A stretch of 8,552 nt of DNA. Source: Opitutia bacterium. GTDB lineage: Bacteria; Verrucomicrobiota; Verrucomicrobiia; Opitutales; Seribacteraceae. The notes beneath the pieces are model-generated. The model was not told the DNA's origin, searched no databases, and saw nothing but the letters and a program-made list of their open reading frames with translations. The first letter of the stretch is position 1, and each line of letters begins with the position of its first letter. The DNA lies in NCBI GenBank assembly GCA_018695085.1, contig JABHOU010000034.1:1-8552 (forward strand). Direction: 5' to 3'. The position numbers and the translations under genes were made by a program. Below, piece after piece: positions 7,609 to 8,552 of this stretch.

Positions 7609-7680
7609 CGGCCAAAACTTTTGTTTTTGCACAGTGCTCTGCCTTGAAATGATTATCCCGAAACCGAAGAAAAAACTGCC
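7609..7680 (+). promoter_or_regulatory. Only sizeable intergenic gap; possible promoter region for the downstream gene
   Basis: This 72-base AT-rich gap is the longest in the window and separates the tight five-gene run from the last gene, so it is the best place for a second promoter. It holds two tiny palindromes, CAAAACTTTTG (7613-7623) and GCACAGTGC (7629-7637), and a loose sigma70-like pair TTGCAC (7627-7632) and GATTAT (7651-7656) with an 18-base spacer. Neither hexamer is a good match. There is no GC-rich hairpin followed by a T run, so I see no intrinsic terminator and read-through from upstream remains possible. The promoter call rests mainly on spacing. Confidence 0.25.
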
Positions 7681-8552
7681 ATGAAAAGAAGAGAATGCCT
7701 CACTCGCATGCTCGCCGGAACCGGCTTGTTCACACCCTTGGTCAAGGGGCGAAGCTCAAGCGACTTCTCTCTCCGCTATATTTTGTCTTCGGCCCTTTAC
7801 GGTGATCTTCCTCTCGATCAAGTCCTCGCTCAGGTCAAGGCATCCGGGGCTTCAGGTATTGATATTTGGCGGAAAGTACATGCAACCCATCGTGAACAAA
7901 TTTCCACCATGGGGGATGAAGCTTTTCAGGGGTTGTTAAAGAAGCAAAACACACGGATGCACATTTCCACTTGCTATCCTCTTGGACCATTTGGTCTGGA
8001 TCAAGAGATTGCGTGGGTAAAGAAGAATGGTGGCAAGATGACGGTCTGCGCAACGAGATCAATGGGCAAAGTGAACCCCGAAGGAGAGCAGGCCAAAATT
8101 CAGGTGAAGGCCTTTTTTGAAATGCTAAAACCACATTTGGAAGTTGCGCAAAAGCATGGAGTCTTAATGGCCTTTGAAAACCACGGGAATGCCATGCTCC
8201 ATAGTCCGGACTCCATGCGTTACTTTGCTGAATTCAATCCTGACCCCAGGCACGTCGGAATCGCCTTTGCTCCCCATCATCTGCAAAGTTTTGGCAATGA
8301 CATGCCTGCCAAGATGATCTCTGAGTTGGGAAATGAACATATCCCTTTTATCTATTTTCAGGAGTACGGAATTGGAAGTAAGAAACGGGTGGATAAAGAA
8401 ACTGAATTGGAGCAACTTCCCGGTCGCGGCACCCTCGATTACATTCCGATCGTAAAAGCGCTGAAAAAGATTAACTTTACCGGCCTGGCTGAGATTTTCA
8501 TGCATCCGACTCCACGTGGTATCCCTATGTTACCGACAGCCAAAGCGATTAC
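7681..8552 (+). CDS. Exported sugar phosphate isomerase/epimerase-like TIM barrel (xylose isomerase-like fold), 3' end beyond window
   Basis: An open frame of 290 codons with no stop before the window end, so it is 3'-partial. The N-terminus MKRRECLTRMLAGTGLFTPL has the RR-x-x-L pattern of a twin-arginine signal, as is common for this family in PVC bacteria (usually MxRRxFL). The mature part fits the AP-endonuclease-2/xylose isomerase-like barrel: LPLDQVLAQVKASGASGIDI (43-62) as the first strand-helix unit, HLEVAQKHGVLMAFENHG (152-169) with Glu166, HVGIAFAPHH (191-200), IPFIYFQEYG (221-230), PGRGTLDYIPIVKAL (267-281) and GLAEIF (288-293) with Glu291. Glu166, His199 or His200, and Glu291 are the likely metal ligands, but no Asp sits three residues before either His as in many relatives. 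The family interconverts sugars or acts on related keto sugars, and a specific substrate cannot be named. Hand-counted GC is about 48%, lower than upstream genes. No stronger start lies upstream in frame. Confidence 0.82.
   Translation, partial: MKRRECLTRMLAGTGLFTPLVKGRSSSDFSLRYILSSALYGDLPLDQVLAQVKASGASGIDIWRKVHATHREQISTMGDEAFQGLLKKQNTRMHISTCYPLGPFGLDQEIAWVKKNGGKMTVCATRSMGKVNPEGEQAKIQVKAFFEMLKPHLEVAQKHGVLMAFENHGNAMLHSPDSMRYFAEFNPDPRHVGIAFAPHHLQSFGNDMPAKMISELGNEHIPFIYFQEYGIGSKKRVDKETELEQLPGRGTLDYIPIVKALKKINFTGLAEIFMHPTPRGIPMLPTAKAI

Noticed and set aside
7613..7637. Small palindromes CAAAACTTTTG and GCACAGTGC as terminator or operator
   Set aside because: The stems are only four to five bases with a single-base centre. 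They cannot form a terminator hairpin, and no T run follows. An operator role cannot be supported without relatives.
7627..7656. Sigma54-type promoter reading of TTGCAC...
   Set aside because: The GG of the -24 element and the TGC of the -12 element at correct spacing are not both present.

Overview
The window is a densely coded stretch with every gene on the + strand. It holds six protein genes, the last cut by the window end, and only one gap longer than 30 bases between genes. The protein families point to the PVC superphylum (Planctomycetes-Verrucomicrobia-Chlamydiae), most likely a free-living Verrucomicrobiota: a DUF1549/DUF1553 (PSCyt2/PSD1) protein with an embedded NPCBM-like module, a short ceramidase-like hydrolase with a signal peptide, a sialate O-acetylesterase-type esterase, and a twin-arginine-type exported TIM-barrel protein of the sugar isomerase class. 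GC is about 55-60% in genes 1-5 by spot counts and about 48% by hand count in the last gene. No start in the window has a convincing Shine-Dalgarno sequence, which fits that group. The taxon is inferred from gene families only.

Layout: (1) 3-425, a DNPH1/Rcl-like deoxynucleotide N-hydrolase. (2) 451-1992, an exported neutral/alkaline ceramidase-like protein in which the nucleophilic Ser of the GDVSPN motif appears replaced by Asn. (3) 1989-2543, a cytoplasmic DJ-1/PfpI protein that starts inside the stop codon of gene 2. (4) 2573-4948, an exported SGNH/sialate O-acetylesterase fused to a parallel beta-helix domain. (5) 4951-7608, an exported DUF1549/DUF1553 protein with a CxxCH motif and a carbohydrate-binding-like module inserted between two helical segments. 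(6) 7681 to the window end, an exported sugar phosphate isomerase/epimerase-like TIM barrel, open at the 3' end.

Genes 1-5 are spaced by 25, -4, 29 and 2 bases and look like one transcription unit. Gene 6 follows after 72 bases and may have its own promoter. Four of the six products carry export signals. An esterase, a beta-helix, a carbohydrate-binding-like module and an isomerase-like barrel together suggest extracytoplasmic breakdown of a decorated polysaccharide or glycoconjugate. The substrate cannot be read from the sequence, and the nucleotide hydrolase and DJ-1 protein may be passengers or have unrelated jobs.

The most unusual items are the esterase/beta-helix fusion, the NPCBM-like module apparently placed at the tip of a helical hairpin in the DUF1549/DUF1553 protein, and the altered active-site motif of the ceramidase-like protein. 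I saw no RNA genes, CRISPR, insertion sequences, phage genes or large repeats.
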